This document shows, piece by piece, positions 7,932-16,623 of a stretch of DNA of 64,000 bases. Source of the stretch: Massilia atriviolacea (GTDB lineage Bacteria; Pseudomonadota; Gammaproteobacteria; Burkholderiales; Burkholderiaceae_D); the NCBI RefSeq assembly GCF_003953935.1, contig NZ_RXLQ01000001.1:98121-162120 (forward strand), in the 5' to 3' direction. The position numbers and the translations under genes were made by a program. Below the pieces are notes generated by a model, which was not told the origin of the DNA, ran no database searches, and saw nothing but the letters and a program-made list of their open reading frames with translations. How positions within the stretch are numbered: the stretch's first letter is position 1; every line of letters begins with the position of its first letter.

Positions 7932-8779
7932 GTGTCCAGGACGCGCCAGTGCAGTTGAAGATCCGCGACCTTGAGGTTGCGGGGGCCGAAGGCCCGCTGG
8001 CTGCGCGTCTGTATTCCGGCGGCGACGCCGGCGCCAAGAAAGATGGCTTGATCGTGTTCTTCCACAGCGGCGGCTTTATCGGCGGCGACCTCGATGAGGC
8101 GGACGAATTCCTGCGCCACCTGGCCAGCTGCTCGACCCAGCACCTGGTGCTGGCATCGCGCTACACCCTGGCCACCGAGCGCCCGTTTCCCGCCGCCGCC
8201 GAGGATGCGCACGCGGTGCTGGCCTGGGCCAAGAAGCACAAGGCCAAGCTGGGATGGAGCGGCAAGCGCCTGCTGGTGTCGGGCATCGAGGCGGGCGCTA
8301 ACCTTGCCGCCGTGTGTACCCTGATGGCGCGCGACCGCGGCGGGCCGGCGCTGGTGGGCCAGATCCTGATCATGCCGATGCTCGATCCGGGCCTGTCCAC
8401 CTGTTCGATGCGCGAGATTCCGCAGGACGTGAGCCTGGCCGGGGTGGCCGTCAAGTGCGCCGCCAGCTATCGCGGGTATCTGCCGAATGCGGCCGACCGC
8501 ACCCACCCGTACGCGTCGCCGCTGCAATCGAGCCGCCTGAAAAACCTGCCGCCCGCGCTGATCCTGTCCGCCGAAGACGATCCATTGCGCGACGAGGCTG
8601 AACAATACGGCGCCAAGCTGGCCACCTGCGGCGTGACGACGACCGTCAAGCGCATGGCGGCGGCGCCCCTGGACGACACGGCCGCGCGCAACGAGTGCGC
8701 CTGCAAGGCCGTGGCCCTCCACGAAATCGGCAGTTTTTTGCATGGCCTGGAGTGTCCTCCGGTGCCGCCCCTGACGTAA
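7928..8779 (+). CDS. LlpE-like alpha/beta-hydrolase-fold protein without a catalytic serine
   Basis: A 283-residue protein with the fold of the hormone-sensitive-lipase family (alpha/beta-hydrolase_3). The oxyanion motif HGGG is changed to HSGG (FFHSGGFIGG). The nucleophile elbow GDSAGG is changed to GIEAGAN, so Ser is replaced by Glu. The acid loop is intact (SAEDDPLRDEAEQY) but the usual C-terminal HGF histidine is not evident (AAPLDDTAA). It is therefore probably not an esterase. In Burkholderia the homologous ceo/bpeEF operons carry llpE, a lipase-like gene, at this same place ahead of the RND genes, so the position is conserved. Role unknown. There is no signal peptide. Confidence 0.75.
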   Translation: MSVQDAPVQLKIRDLEVAGAEGPLAARLYSGGDAGAKKDGLIVFFHSGGFIGGDLDEADEFLRHLASCSTQHLVLASRYTLATERPFPAAAEDAHAVLAWAKKHKAKLGWSGKRLLVSGIEAGANLAAVCTLMARDRGGPALVGQILIMPMLDPGLSTCSMREIPQDVSLAGVAVKCAASYRGYLPNAADRTHPYASPLQSSRLKNLPPALILSAEDDPLRDEAEQYGAKLATCGVTTTVKRMAAAPLDDTAARNECACKAVALHEIGSFLHGLECPPVPPLT

Positions 8780-8981
8780 GGCTTCAGCTGTAGTACCCGT
8801 TAGCTCCATACCGCTTACCCCCGTGCAGCTGCGCTGAGAGACCCTCGCCGCAGCGTACGGACCCTTTTCGCCATTTTTTTGCCATTTTTGCAATATCGCA
8901 ATACCGCAGGTCGCGGGCAGGCCAACGCCAGCCCGTTCAACGCCTGATTTATTAATCATTTTCATCAATAAGAGGAAAAAA
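8780..8981 (+). promoter_or_regulatory. Leader region before the RND pump genes
   Basis: A 202-bp gap between the hydrolase-like gene and the membrane-fusion gene. It contains GTGC, then GCTGAGAGACCCT, then CAGCGTACGGA, which recall parts of a thiamine-pyrophosphate riboswitch, but the middle helix is missing. An AT-rich stretch (TTTATTAATCATTTTCATCAATAAG) with a purine-rich RBS leads to the ATG. It may hold an internal promoter; no terminator with a T run is seen. Confidence 0.35.
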
Positions 8982-10244
8982 ATGAAAACCACTAATCGAT
9001 TAATGACCTTCGCCCGCCCGCTCGCGGCCGCGATGGCCCTGGCGGGACTGGCGGCCTTGTCGCTGGCGGGTTGCGAAGACGCGAACAGCAAGGCCCAGCC
9101 AGCCGCTCCCGCCGGGCCGCCGATCACCGCCGCCACCGTCATCGAACGCGCGGTCAACGAGACCCAGGAATTCTCGGGCCGGCTGGAAGCGGTCGACCGC
9201 GTCGACATCCGGGCGCGCGTGAACGGCTTTATCACGGCGGTCAACTTCAAGCCGGGCAGCGTGGTCAAGAAGGGCGATGTGCTGTTCGTGATCGATCCGC
9301 GTCCGTACCAGGCCGAAGCCAATCGCGCCGAAGCGGCGGTCAGCTCGGCCCGCGCGCGCGCCGACCTGGCCAAGCTGGAACTGGCCCGCGCCGAGCGCCT
9401 GCTGGGCGACAAGGCGATCGCGCAGCGCGAATTCGACGAGAAGGCCTCGGGCCTGAAGGAACTGGACGCCAATGTGCGCGCGGCCCAGGCCTCGCTCGAA
9501 GCGGCGCGCCTGAACCTGAGCTACACCAATGTGCAGGCGCCGATCGGCGGGCGCGTCTCGAAGGCCGAAGTCACCACCGGTAACCTGGTCGACGGCGCCG
9601 TGATCCTGACCTCGGTGGTATCGAGCAATCCGATCTACGCGACCTTCGACGGCGACGAAGACACCTACCTGCGCGTCGGCCGCGTGGCGCAGAAGGGCAG
9701 CACCGTGCCGGTCAAGATCGGCCTGGCCAACGAGAGCGGCTTCCCGCACGAAGGCAAGCTCGAATTCATCGACAACCGCCTCGATACGGCAACCGGCAGC
9801 GTGCGCATGCGCGCCATGTTCGACAACACCGACAACACCCTCGTACCGGGCCTGTTCGCACGGGTCCAGCTCGGCGGCGGCGAAGGCAACCAGGCCAAGA
9901 CGATCCTGATCAACGACCGCGCCGTCGGCACGGACCAGAACCGCAAGTTCGTCTACGTGATCGGCGCCGACAGCAAGGCCGAATACCGCGCCGTGGTCCT
10001 CGGACCGAGCGTGGACGGCCTGCGCGTGGTGCGCAGCGGCGTCAAGCCGGGCGAAAAAATCGTCATCAACGGCTTGCAGCGCGTGCAGCCGGGCGCACCG
10101 GTGACGGCGTCGATCGTGCCGATGGACCAGGATAGCAAGGCCGCGCAGGCCAAGGCCGAGGGCGACAAAGCGCCGGAAGCCAAAGCGGCCGAAGCCAAAA
10201 CAGAACTCAAGGTTGCCGACGCATCGGCTAAAACCAAGGAATAA
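8982..10244 (+). CDS. RND efflux membrane-fusion lipoprotein (MexE/CeoA/BpeE type)
   Basis: A 420-residue periplasmic adaptor anchored to the inner membrane by a lipid. The signal peptide ends in the lipobox LAGC with Cys31. The barrel-sandwich halves flank an alpha hairpin: RLEAVDRVDIRARVNGFI with SVVKKGDVLFVIDPRPYQAE, then the Ala/Arg-rich coiled coil, then NLSYTNVQAPIGGRVSKAEV. Beta-barrel and membrane-proximal domains follow. The C-terminal 45 residues are a Lys/Ala/Glu tail without a known role. It links the pump at 10250 to the outer-membrane channel at 13426 and lies 5 bp ahead of the pump gene. This class exports chloramphenicol, fluoroquinolones and trimethoprim in relatives; the substrate here is not known. 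Confidence 0.92.
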   Translation: MKTTNRLMTFARPLAAAMALAGLAALSLAGCEDANSKAQPAAPAGPPITAATVIERAVNETQEFSGRLEAVDRVDIRARVNGFITAVNFKPGSVVKKGDVLFVIDPRPYQAEANRAEAAVSSARARADLAKLELARAERLLGDKAIAQREFDEKASGLKELDANVRAAQASLEAARLNLSYTNVQAPIGGRVSKAEVTTGNLVDGAVILTSVVSSNPIYATFDGDEDTYLRVGRVAQKGSTVPVKIGLANESGFPHEGKLEFIDNRLDTATGSVRMRAMFDNTDNTLVPGLFARVQLGGGEGNQAKTILINDRAVGTDQNRKFVYVIGADSKAEYRAVVLGPSVDGLRVVRSGVKPGEKIVINGLQRVQPGAPVTASIVPMDQDSKAAQAKAEGDKAPEAKAAEAKTELKVADASAKTKE

Positions 10245-10249
10245 TTCAC

Positions 10250-13200
10250 ATGAACTTTTCACGATTTTTCATCGACCGGCCGATTTTCGCGGCCGTCCTG
10301 TCGATCATCATATTCGTGGCCGGCCTGCTGTCGATTTTTGCACTGCCGATCTCCGAATACCCTGACGTGGTGCCGCCATCGGTCGTGGTGCGTGCCCAGT
10401 ACCCTGGCGCGAACCCGAAAGTGATCGCCGAAACCGTCGCCGCCCCGCTGGAAGAACAGATCAACGGCGTCGAAAACATGCTCTACATGTCGTCGCAGAA
10501 CACCTCGGACGGCTCGCTGATGCTGACCGTGACGTTCAAGGTCGGCACCGATGTCGAGCAGGCCGAGTCGCAGGTGCAGAACCGCATCCAGCGCGCCTTG
10601 CCGCGACTGCCCGAGGAAGTGCGCCAGATCGGCGTGACGGCGGTCAAGAGCTCGCCCAACCTGACCATGGTGGTGCACCTGGTGTCGCCGACCGGCCGGT
10701 ACGACGACGTCTACCTGCGTAACTACGCGGTGCTGAACGTGAAGGACCAGCTGGCACGTATCCCCGGCATGGGCGACACCCAGCTGTTCGGCGCGGGCGA
10801 CTACGCCATGCGCATCTGGCTCGACCCGCAGAAAGTCGCGGCGCGCGGCATGACCGCGTCCGACGTGGTGGCCGCCGTGCGCGAGCAGAACGTGCAGGTT
10901 GCCGCCGGCGTGATCGGCGCCTCGCCGTCCAAAGGCTCCGAGTTCCAGCTGACCGTCAACACCCAGGGCCGCCTGACATCGACCGAGCAGTTCGGCGACA
11001 TCATCGTGCGTACCGGGTCCGACGGCGCCATTACGCACCTGAAGGATGTGGCCCGGATCGAGCTGGGATCGAACTCGTACTCCCTGCGCGCGCTGTTGAA
11101 CAACAAGTCGGCCGCCGCCATCGGTATCTTCGAAGCGCCGGGCGCCAACGCCCTGCAACTGTCGGCCGACGTGCGCGCCAAGATGGCGGAACTGAAGAAG
11201 GACTTCCCGGAAGGCGTCGACTTCAGCGTGGAATACGACCCGACCCAGTTCGTGCGCGCATCGATCAAATCCGTCATCCACACCCTGCTCGAAGCGGTGG
11301 CGCTGGTGGTGCTGGTCGTGATCATCTTCCTGCAAACCTGGCGCGCATCGATCATTCCGCTGCTGGCCGTACCGGTATCGATCATCGGCACCTTTGCTGT
11401 GATGCTGGGCTTCGGCTTTTCGATCAATACCCTGTCGCTGTTCGGCCTTGTGCTGGCGATCGGTATCGTGGTCGATGACGCCATCGTGGTGGTGGAAAAC
11501 GTGGAACGCAATATCGAAGCCGGCCTGACGCCGCGCGACGCCACGGTGCAGGCAATGAAAGAGGTGAGCGGTCCGATTATCGCCATCGCCCTGGTCCTGT
11601 GCGCCGTGTTCGTGCCGATCGCCTTCGTGGCCGGCCTGTCGGGCCAGTTTTACCGCCAGTTCGCGCTGACGATCGCCATTTCGACCGTGATTTCGGCATT
11701 CAGCTCGCTGACCCTGTCGCCGGCCATGGCCGCCGCCCTGCTGAAACCGCACCATGCGCCGAAGGATGGCCTGACCCGCGTGATGGACAAGCTGTTCGGC
11801 CGCTTCTTCGCCTGGTTCAACCGCTTCTTCGGCCGCGCATCGACCAAGTATGAAGGCGGCGTCAACGTGGTCCTGAAACGCAAGGGCATCTCGCTGATGG
11901 TGTACGCCGTGCTGGCGGTTGCCGCCGTGTTCATGTTCAAGGCGGTACCGAGCGGCTTCGTGCCGGCGCAGGACAAGCAGTACCTGGTCGGCTTCGCCCA
12001 ACTGCCCGACGCGGCCTCGCTGGACCGCACCGATGCCGTGATTCGCCAGATGTCCGACATCGTGGCCAAGGTGCCTGGCGTGGAATCGTCGATTGCCTTC
12101 CCCGGCCTGTCGATCAACGACTTCACCAATGCGCCTAACGCCGGCATCGTGTTCGTCACGCTCAAGTCCTTCGAGCAGCGCACAGGAAAAGGCATGTCCG
12201 GTCCCGAGATCGCGGCGGAAGTAAACAAGCGCCTGGGCGCCATCCAGGACGCCTTCATCATGGTGTTCCCGCCACCGCCGGTCAACGGCCTCGGTACCGT
12301 GGGCGGCTTCAAGATGATGATCGAAGACCGCGGCAACGTGGGCTACGACGAGTTGTACAAGGCCACCCAGGCGGTGCAGATGAAAGCGTGGCAGGATCCG
12401 CAACTGGCGGGCATCTTCTCCAGCTTCCAGATCAATGTGCCGCAACTGTTCGCCGACGTCGACAAGGTCAAGGCCAAGCAGCTCGGCGTGCCGCTGACGA
12501 CGATCTACCAGACCTTGCAGATCAATCTGGGCTCGCTGTATGTCAACGACTTTAACCAGTTCGGCCGTACCTACCAGGTGCGCGTGCAGGCCGATGCGCC
12601 GTTCCGTTCGCACGCCGACCAGATCGCCCAGCTCAAGGTCCGTAACGACAAGGGCGAAATGATTCCGTTGTCGTCGCTGATGCGCATCAAGGACACGTAT
12701 GGTCCGGACCGCGTGCAGCGCTACAACGCCTACGTGTCCGCCGACATGAACGGCGGCCCGGCTCCCGGCGTGTCGTCCGGCCAGGCCCAGGCCGCGCTGG
12801 AAAAGATCGTCGCCGAAACGCTGCCGAAAGGCGTGTCGTACGAATGGACCGAACTGACCTACCAGGAGATCCTGTCCGGTAATACGATGGTGCTGGTGTT
12901 CCCGCTGTGCGTACTGCTGGTGTTCCTGGTGCTGGCGGCGCAATACGAAAGCTGGACCCTGCCGCTGGCCGTGATCCTGATCGTGCCGATGTCGATCCTG
13001 TGCGCGCTGATCGGCGTCAAGCTGACCGGAGGCGATAACAACATCTTTACCCAGATCGCGCTGTTCGTGCTGGTGGGGCTGGCCTCGAAGAATGCGATCC
13101 TGATCGTCGAATTCGCCCGCGAACTTGAAGACCATGGCCGCACCGTCGTCGAAGCCGCGCTGGAAGCGTGCCGCCTGCGTCTGCGTCCGATCCTGATGAC

Positions 13201-13426
13201 GTCGATCGCCTTTATCATGGGCGTGGTGCCCCTGGTGTTCTCGAGCGGTGCAGGCGCCGAAATGCGCCATGCGATGGGCGTGGCGGTCTTCGGCGGCATG
13301 CTGGGCGTGACTTTCTTCGGCCTGTTCCTGACGCCGGTGTTCTACGTGATCCTGCGTACCTTCGCCAAGAAGATGGAAAAGAAATCGAGCGTGGCAGTGC
13401 CTGCGCATCTGGAAGGAGCAGTGTAA
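10250..13426 (+). CDS. RND multidrug efflux transporter, HAE1 family (MexF/CeoB/BpeF type)
   Basis: A 1058-residue proton/drug antiporter of the inner membrane. It begins with the classic [13 protein letters not shown]. Twelve membrane helices are expected, with two large periplasmic loops. The proton-relay aspartates are present in helix 4 ([14 protein letters not shown]), and the second half has [16 protein letters not shown]. The usual family motif GADVxxA-like and pore regions are intact and there is no frameshift. Stop TAA overlaps the ATG of the outer-membrane gene (TAATG), so translation is coupled. The operon order adaptor, pump, channel is complete. Confidence 0.95.
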   Translation: MNFSRFFIDRPIFAAVLSIIIFVAGLLSIFALPISEYPDVVPPSVVVRAQYPGANPKVIAETVAAPLEEQINGVENMLYMSSQNTSDGSLMLTVTFKVGTDVEQAESQVQNRIQRALPRLPEEVRQIGVTAVKSSPNLTMVVHLVSPTGRYDDVYLRNYAVLNVKDQLARIPGMGDTQLFGAGDYAMRIWLDPQKVAARGMTASDVVAAVREQNVQVAAGVIGASPSKGSEFQLTVNTQGRLTSTEQFGDIIVRTGSDGAITHLKDVARIELGSNSYSLRALLNNKSAAAIGIFEAPGANALQLSADVRAKMAELKKDFPEGVDFSVEYDPTQFVRASIKSVIHTLLEAVALVVLVVIIFLQTWRASIIPLLAVPVSIIGTFAVMLGFGFSINTLSLFGLVLAIGIVVDDAIVVVENVERNIEAGLTPRDATVQAMKEVSGPIIAIALVLCAVFVPIAFVAGLSGQFYRQFALTIAISTVISAFSSLTLSPAMAAALLKPHHAPKDGLTRVMDKLFGRFFAWFNRFFGRASTKYEGGVNVVLKRKGISLMVYAVLAVAAVFMFKAVPSGFVPAQDKQYLVGFAQLPDAASLDRTDAVIRQMSDIVAKVPGVESSIAFPGLSINDFTNAPNAGIVFVTLKSFEQRTGKGMSGPEIAAEVNKRLGAIQDAFIMVFPPPPVNGLGTVGGFKMMIEDRGNVGYDELYKATQAVQMKAWQDPQLAGIFSSFQINVPQLFADVDKVKAKQLGVPLTTIYQTLQINLGSLYVNDFNQFGRTYQVRVQADAPFRSHADQIAQLKVRNDKGEMIPLSSLMRIKDTYGPDRVQRYNAYVSADMNGGPAPGVSSGQAQAALEKIVAETLPKGVSYEWTELTYQEILSGNTMVLVFPLCVLLVFLVLAAQYESWTLPLAVILIVPMSILCALIGVKLTGGDNNIFTQIALFVLVGLASKNAILIVEFARELEDHGRTVVEAALEACRLRLRPILMTSIAFIMGVVPLVFSSGAGAEMRHAMGVAVFGGMLGVTFFGLFLTPVFYVILRTFAKKMEKKSSVAVPAHLEGAV

Positions 13427-14880
13427 TGACCGATATGAAGAGAACCATCACCAGGCGCATCGCGCCCTTGCTGGCGGCGCTGCTGCTGGTGGCCTGTTCC
13501 AGCATCCCGGAACTGAAGGCCCCGGCGCTGGACATGCCGTCCAGCTTCAAGGAGTCGCCCGAGCCGCTGCAAGCTGCCGACGGCACGCGCTGGAAGGTGG
13601 CGCAGCCGGCCGAAGGGCAGGCGCGCGGCGAGTGGTGGCTGGCGTTCAAGGACGCCAACCTGACCGCCCTGATCAAGGAAGCGACCGACGCCAACGCCAG
13701 CCTGCAGGTGGCGGCGGCGCGCGTCAAGCAGGCCAGGGCGCTGGCCGGCATCTCGGCGGCGGACCGTTCGCCGCAGGTTGGCGCCGGCATGGGCGCACAG
13801 CGCAGCCGCACTTCCGGCGTCTCGCGCGGCCTGGCCGACGATGCGGCGGTCGCACCGGGCAATGTGTACCAGGCCAGGTTGACGGCCAGCTACGAGCTCG
13901 ATCTGTTCGGCCGCGTGGCGGCCAGTGTCAGCGCCGCCAACGCCGACGCCGCGGCGTCCGAGGCGACCTACAAGTCGGTCTTGCTGGCCTTGCAGGCCGA
14001 CGTGGCGCAGACTTACTTCAAGCTGCGCGAAACGGACGCCGAACTGGCCACCCTGGCGCGCACGGTCGACCTGCGCAGCCAGAGCGTGAAGGTGAACCAG
14101 AGCCGCTACGACAATGGCGACATCGGCGAATTCGACCTGGCCCGCGCCAGGACCGAACTGTCGACGGTAAAAGCCGAGGCGATCGGCCTGCAACGCCAGC
14201 GCGTGCAGCTGGAGCACGCCCTGGCTGTGCTGCTGGGGAAACCGGCCGCCATGTTCAGCGCCGACGTCAATCCGCTGGTGGAGTCGGCGCTGCTGCCGGC
14301 CATTCCGGCCGGACTGCCATCGGCCCTGCTGGAGCGCCGTCCCGACATCACCGCCGCCCAGCGTGCGATGATCGCCGCCAATGCGCGCATCGGCGTGGCG
14401 AAAACGGCGATGTATCCGTCGTTCAGCCTGACCGGCGGCCTTGGCACCGAATCGGGCAGCGGCGCAAACCTGTTCAACTGGAGCGCGCGTTCCTGGGTGC
14501 TGGGCGCGCTGCTGTCGATGCCGGTCATCGACGGTGGCCGCAACAAGGCCAACGTCGCACGCAGCGAAGCGGTGCTGGAAGAATCTGTAGCCAGCTACCG
14601 CCAGAACGTGCTGGCGGCGTTTGCCGAAGTCGAAGACAACCTGGCCGGCCTGCGCATCCTGGCTGGACAGACGGAGCAGATCGACGCGGCGGTGGTATCG
14701 GCGCGCCGTTCGGCCGACCTGGCGCAAAAGCTGTATGACGCCGGCCGTTCCAGCTATCTGGACCTGCTGGACGCCCAGCGCAACCTGGCGGCGGTGGAAC
14801 GCAACGCGGTGCAGCTGCGCGGCGACCGCGCGGTCACCACGGTGGCCCTGATCCGCTCCCTGGGCGGCGGCTGGCAGTAA
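13426..14880 (+). CDS. RND efflux outer-membrane lipoprotein, NodT/OprM family
   Basis: A 484-residue TolC-like channel. The start at 13426 is chosen over upstream in-frame codons because it overlaps the pump stop (TAATG), has the RBS GGAAGGAG, and gives a lipoprotein signal with lipobox LVAC (Cys24). Two outer-membrane-efflux repeats are visible: QVAAARVKQARALAGI and YELDLFGRV in the first half, LLERRPDITAAQRAMIAANARIGVAKTAMYPSF and YDAGRSSYLDLLDAQRNL in the second. It completes the tripartite pump. A strong hairpin lies 18 bp downstream. Confidence 0.93.
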   Translation: MTDMKRTITRRIAPLLAALLLVACSSIPELKAPALDMPSSFKESPEPLQAADGTRWKVAQPAEGQARGEWWLAFKDANLTALIKEATDANASLQVAAARVKQARALAGISAADRSPQVGAGMGAQRSRTSGVSRGLADDAAVAPGNVYQARLTASYELDLFGRVAASVSAANADAAASEATYKSVLLALQADVAQTYFKLRETDAELATLARTVDLRSQSVKVNQSRYDNGDIGEFDLARARTELSTVKAEAIGLQRQRVQLEHALAVLLGKPAAMFSADVNPLVESALLPAIPAGLPSALLERRPDITAAQRAMIAANARIGVAKTAMYPSFSLTGGLGTESGSGANLFNWSARSWVLGALLSMPVIDGGRNKANVARSEAVLEESVASYRQNVLAAFAEVEDNLAGLRILAGQTEQIDAAVVSARRSADLAQKLYDAGRSSYLDLLDAQRNLAAVERNAVQLRGDRAVTTVALIRSLGGGWQ

Positions 14881-14898
14881 GCGCGTCAGCGTCCCATT

Positions 14899-14934
14899 CG
14901 CAAATGCCGCGGCCTTAGGGCCGCGGCATTTGCG
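14899..14934. terminator. Strong hairpin, probable terminator of the efflux operon
   Basis: Perfect 16-bp inverted repeat (CGCAAATGCCGCGGCC and its complement) around a TTAG loop. No T run follows on either strand, so it may act as a 3' stabilising stem or a Rho-linked site rather than a textbook intrinsic terminator. It begins 18 bp after the channel gene and ends 32 bp before the sigma factor. Confidence 0.65.
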
Positions 14935-14966
14935 TATTCACAGGGCAGGCCATACAATGGCCGCAC

Positions 14967-15548
14967 ATGCCCGCCACCCTACAAGACGAGCAGCTGATGC
15001 TGCGCTACCGCGATGGCGACCTGCTCGCCTTCGAGGAGCTGTATCGCCGTCACCATGCGGGCCTGTACCGCTTCGTCGCCTGGCGTTCGCCGCGCGCGGA
15101 CTGGGTCGACGAGATCGTGCAGGACAGCTGGATCAAGCTGCACCATGCGCGCAGCCGCTATCAGCCCGACGCCGCGTTTCGCACCTACCTGTTCCAGATC
15201 GCCCGCAACCGACTGCTCGACCTGCTGCGCCAGCAGCAACCGCTATTGGCGGCGGAACTGGGCAGCGGCACGGATGGCCGCGACGTATTTGACTCGCTGG
15301 CCGATGCGGCGCAGGATGTGGTCTCGCCCGAGGCCGCGCTGGAGCAGAAGCAGCAGAGCGACAGCCTGCGCCTGGCGCTTGCCGGCCTGCCGAGCGAGCA
15401 GAAAGAGGCGCTGGTGCTGCAGCAGTTCTGCGGCATGAGCCTCGAAGACATTGCCGCCGTGGTGGCAGCGCCGGTGGAAACGGTCAAGAGCCGTTTGCGC
15501 TACGCCATGCGCAAACTGCGCGAAGGGAGCCTGAGTGAACAACGATGA
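14967..15548 (+). CDS. ECF-type RNA polymerase sigma-70 factor
   Basis: A 193-residue sigma factor with region 2 (DLLAFEELYRRHHAGLYRFV, VDEIVQDSWIKLH, FRTYLFQIARNRLLDLLR) and region 4 (LAGLPSEQKEALVLQQFCGMSLEDIAAVVAAPVETVKSRLRYAMRKLRE). Regions 1.1 and 3 are absent, which defines the ECF class. Its 3' end overlaps the next gene by 14 bp, the usual sign of a sigma/anti-sigma pair. It probably responds to an envelope signal. Target promoters are not identified here. Confidence 0.92.
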   Translation: MPATLQDEQLMLRYRDGDLLAFEELYRRHHAGLYRFVAWRSPRADWVDEIVQDSWIKLHHARSRYQPDAAFRTYLFQIARNRLLDLLRQQQPLLAAELGSGTDGRDVFDSLADAAQDVVSPEAALEQKQQSDSLRLALAGLPSEQKEALVLQQFCGMSLEDIAAVVAAPVETVKSRLRYAMRKLREGSLSEQR

Positions 15549-16605
15549 CATGAGCGACGAGGAATTCGACGCCTTCCTGCGTGGGGAAGACGATCTGTCG
15601 CGCCGTCTGCAAGGGTTGACCCAGCCGGCTTCCAGTCCCAAGCTCGATGCCGCCATTCTCGGCTACGTCAAGGAGGGGCTGGCGCAGGAGGCGCAGGCCG
15701 CCCGTCCTGCGGCGGCCAACGACGCGCCGATCGAAGGCGCGCCGCCCCGGCTGGCGCCCGGCCTGGGACGGCGCTGGCGCATTCCGGCCGGGATTGCGGC
15801 CGGTGTGCTGGCCGGCGTGCTCGGGCATCAGGTGTACCGGGACGGCGGGGCGCGGATGGACGAGGGCATGGCCGCCGCGCCGGCCGCTCCCGTGCTGGCC
15901 GAGATGGCGGAACCGCCACCGGTGGTGGTGGCCCAGGCTGCGCCGCCTCCGCTTCCCGAGGCGATCGCCGAAGCGGTGCCGCCGCCGGCGCCTGCGCCTG
16001 CGCCGGCCGTCAGGGTGGCGCCTCCTGCGCCGGCAACAGCGCAGGCACCGGCACCAGCGCAGGCACCGGCACCAGCGCCGGCGGAGCTGGCCGCCGCCCC
16101 TGCGCCGCAAGAGCGTCAGCGGGTGTACCTTGCCGGTTCCTCGATCAAGCAAAAGTCAGCCGAGGCCAGCTCGCCGGTAACGGTGTTACCGCGCGACCCT
16201 GACGGCGTGGCGTCCAAGCCATCGACGCAAGGGTACAACAGCGACAATCCCGTCCCCGAGATGCACATGCCGCCGGTGGCCGCAGCGCCGCGAGCGATGC
16301 CGGCGCCTGCACCGCCGCCGGCGCCTGCTGCGGATGCGAGAGACGAGGTGGCGCCGTCGTTAGCGAAAATGGCGCGCCCGAGCGCGCCGGCGCGGGAGGC
16401 GAAGAACAGTCTGGAGGAGTTCAAGCCCGATAGCCCCGAGGCGCATGAAAAGCGCGCGCGCGACTGGCTGTCGGTGATCGACGCGCTGCTCAAGGCCAAG
16501 CTGAATAAGGAAGCGCTGGCCGAATGGACCAGGTTCCGCGCCGCCTATCCCGATTATCCGGTGCCCGCCGAAACGCGGGACCGGATCACGGCGATCAAAC
16601 CATAG
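15535..16605 (+). CDS. Probable anti-sigma factor with one membrane helix and a Pro/Ala-rich periplasmic stalk
   Basis: A 356-residue protein starting at GTG 15535, preceded by GAAGGGAG; an ATG five codons later is possible. The cytoplasmic N-terminus (about 1-75) is acidic (MSDEEFDAFLRGEDDL) and could bind the sigma factor. One membrane helix (about 82-100, IPAGIAAGVLAGVLGHQVY) is followed by a long Ala/Pro-rich linker (about 110-190, with repeated APAPAQ units). The C-terminal helical segment (about 285-356) contains LDALLKAKLNKEALAEWTRFRAAYPDYPVP. No zinc HxxxCxxC anti-sigma motif is present. The role rests on the overlap with the sigma gene and the topology. Confidence 0.7.
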   Translation: MNNDDMSDEEFDAFLRGEDDLSRRLQGLTQPASSPKLDAAILGYVKEGLAQEAQAARPAAANDAPIEGAPPRLAPGLGRRWRIPAGIAAGVLAGVLGHQVYRDGGARMDEGMAAAPAAPVLAEMAEPPPVVVAQAAPPPLPEAIAEAVPPPAPAPAPAVRVAPPAPATAQAPAPAQAPAPAPAELAAAPAPQERQRVYLAGSSIKQKSAEASSPVTVLPRDPDGVASKPSTQGYNSDNPVPEMHMPPVAAAPRAMPAPAPPPAPAADARDEVAPSLAKMARPSAPAREAKNSLEEFKPDSPEAHEKRARDWLSVIDALLKAKLNKEALAEWTRFRAAYPDYPVPAETRDRITAIKP

Positions 16606-16623
16606 ACGCCGGCCCCCGGGAAG

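Noticed and set aside
8800-8880. Thiamine-pyrophosphate riboswitch before the membrane-fusion gene
   Set aside because: GCTGAGA, ACCCT and CAGCGTA fragments are present, but the CTGATCTGG/TAATGCCAG helix is missing and the downstream genes are efflux genes, not thiamine genes. A covariance-model search would decide it.
10259-13408. 1049-codon ORF on the minus strand opposite the RND pump
   Set aside because: Its translation is rich in His, Arg, Gln and Asp without domains, which is the typical mirror of a GC-rich gene. The plus-strand pump explains the region fully.
16015-16090. GCACCGGCACCAGCGCAG repeats as a minisatellite or CRISPR-like array
   Set aside because: They are short Ala/Pro codon repeats inside the anti-sigma stalk, without spacers.
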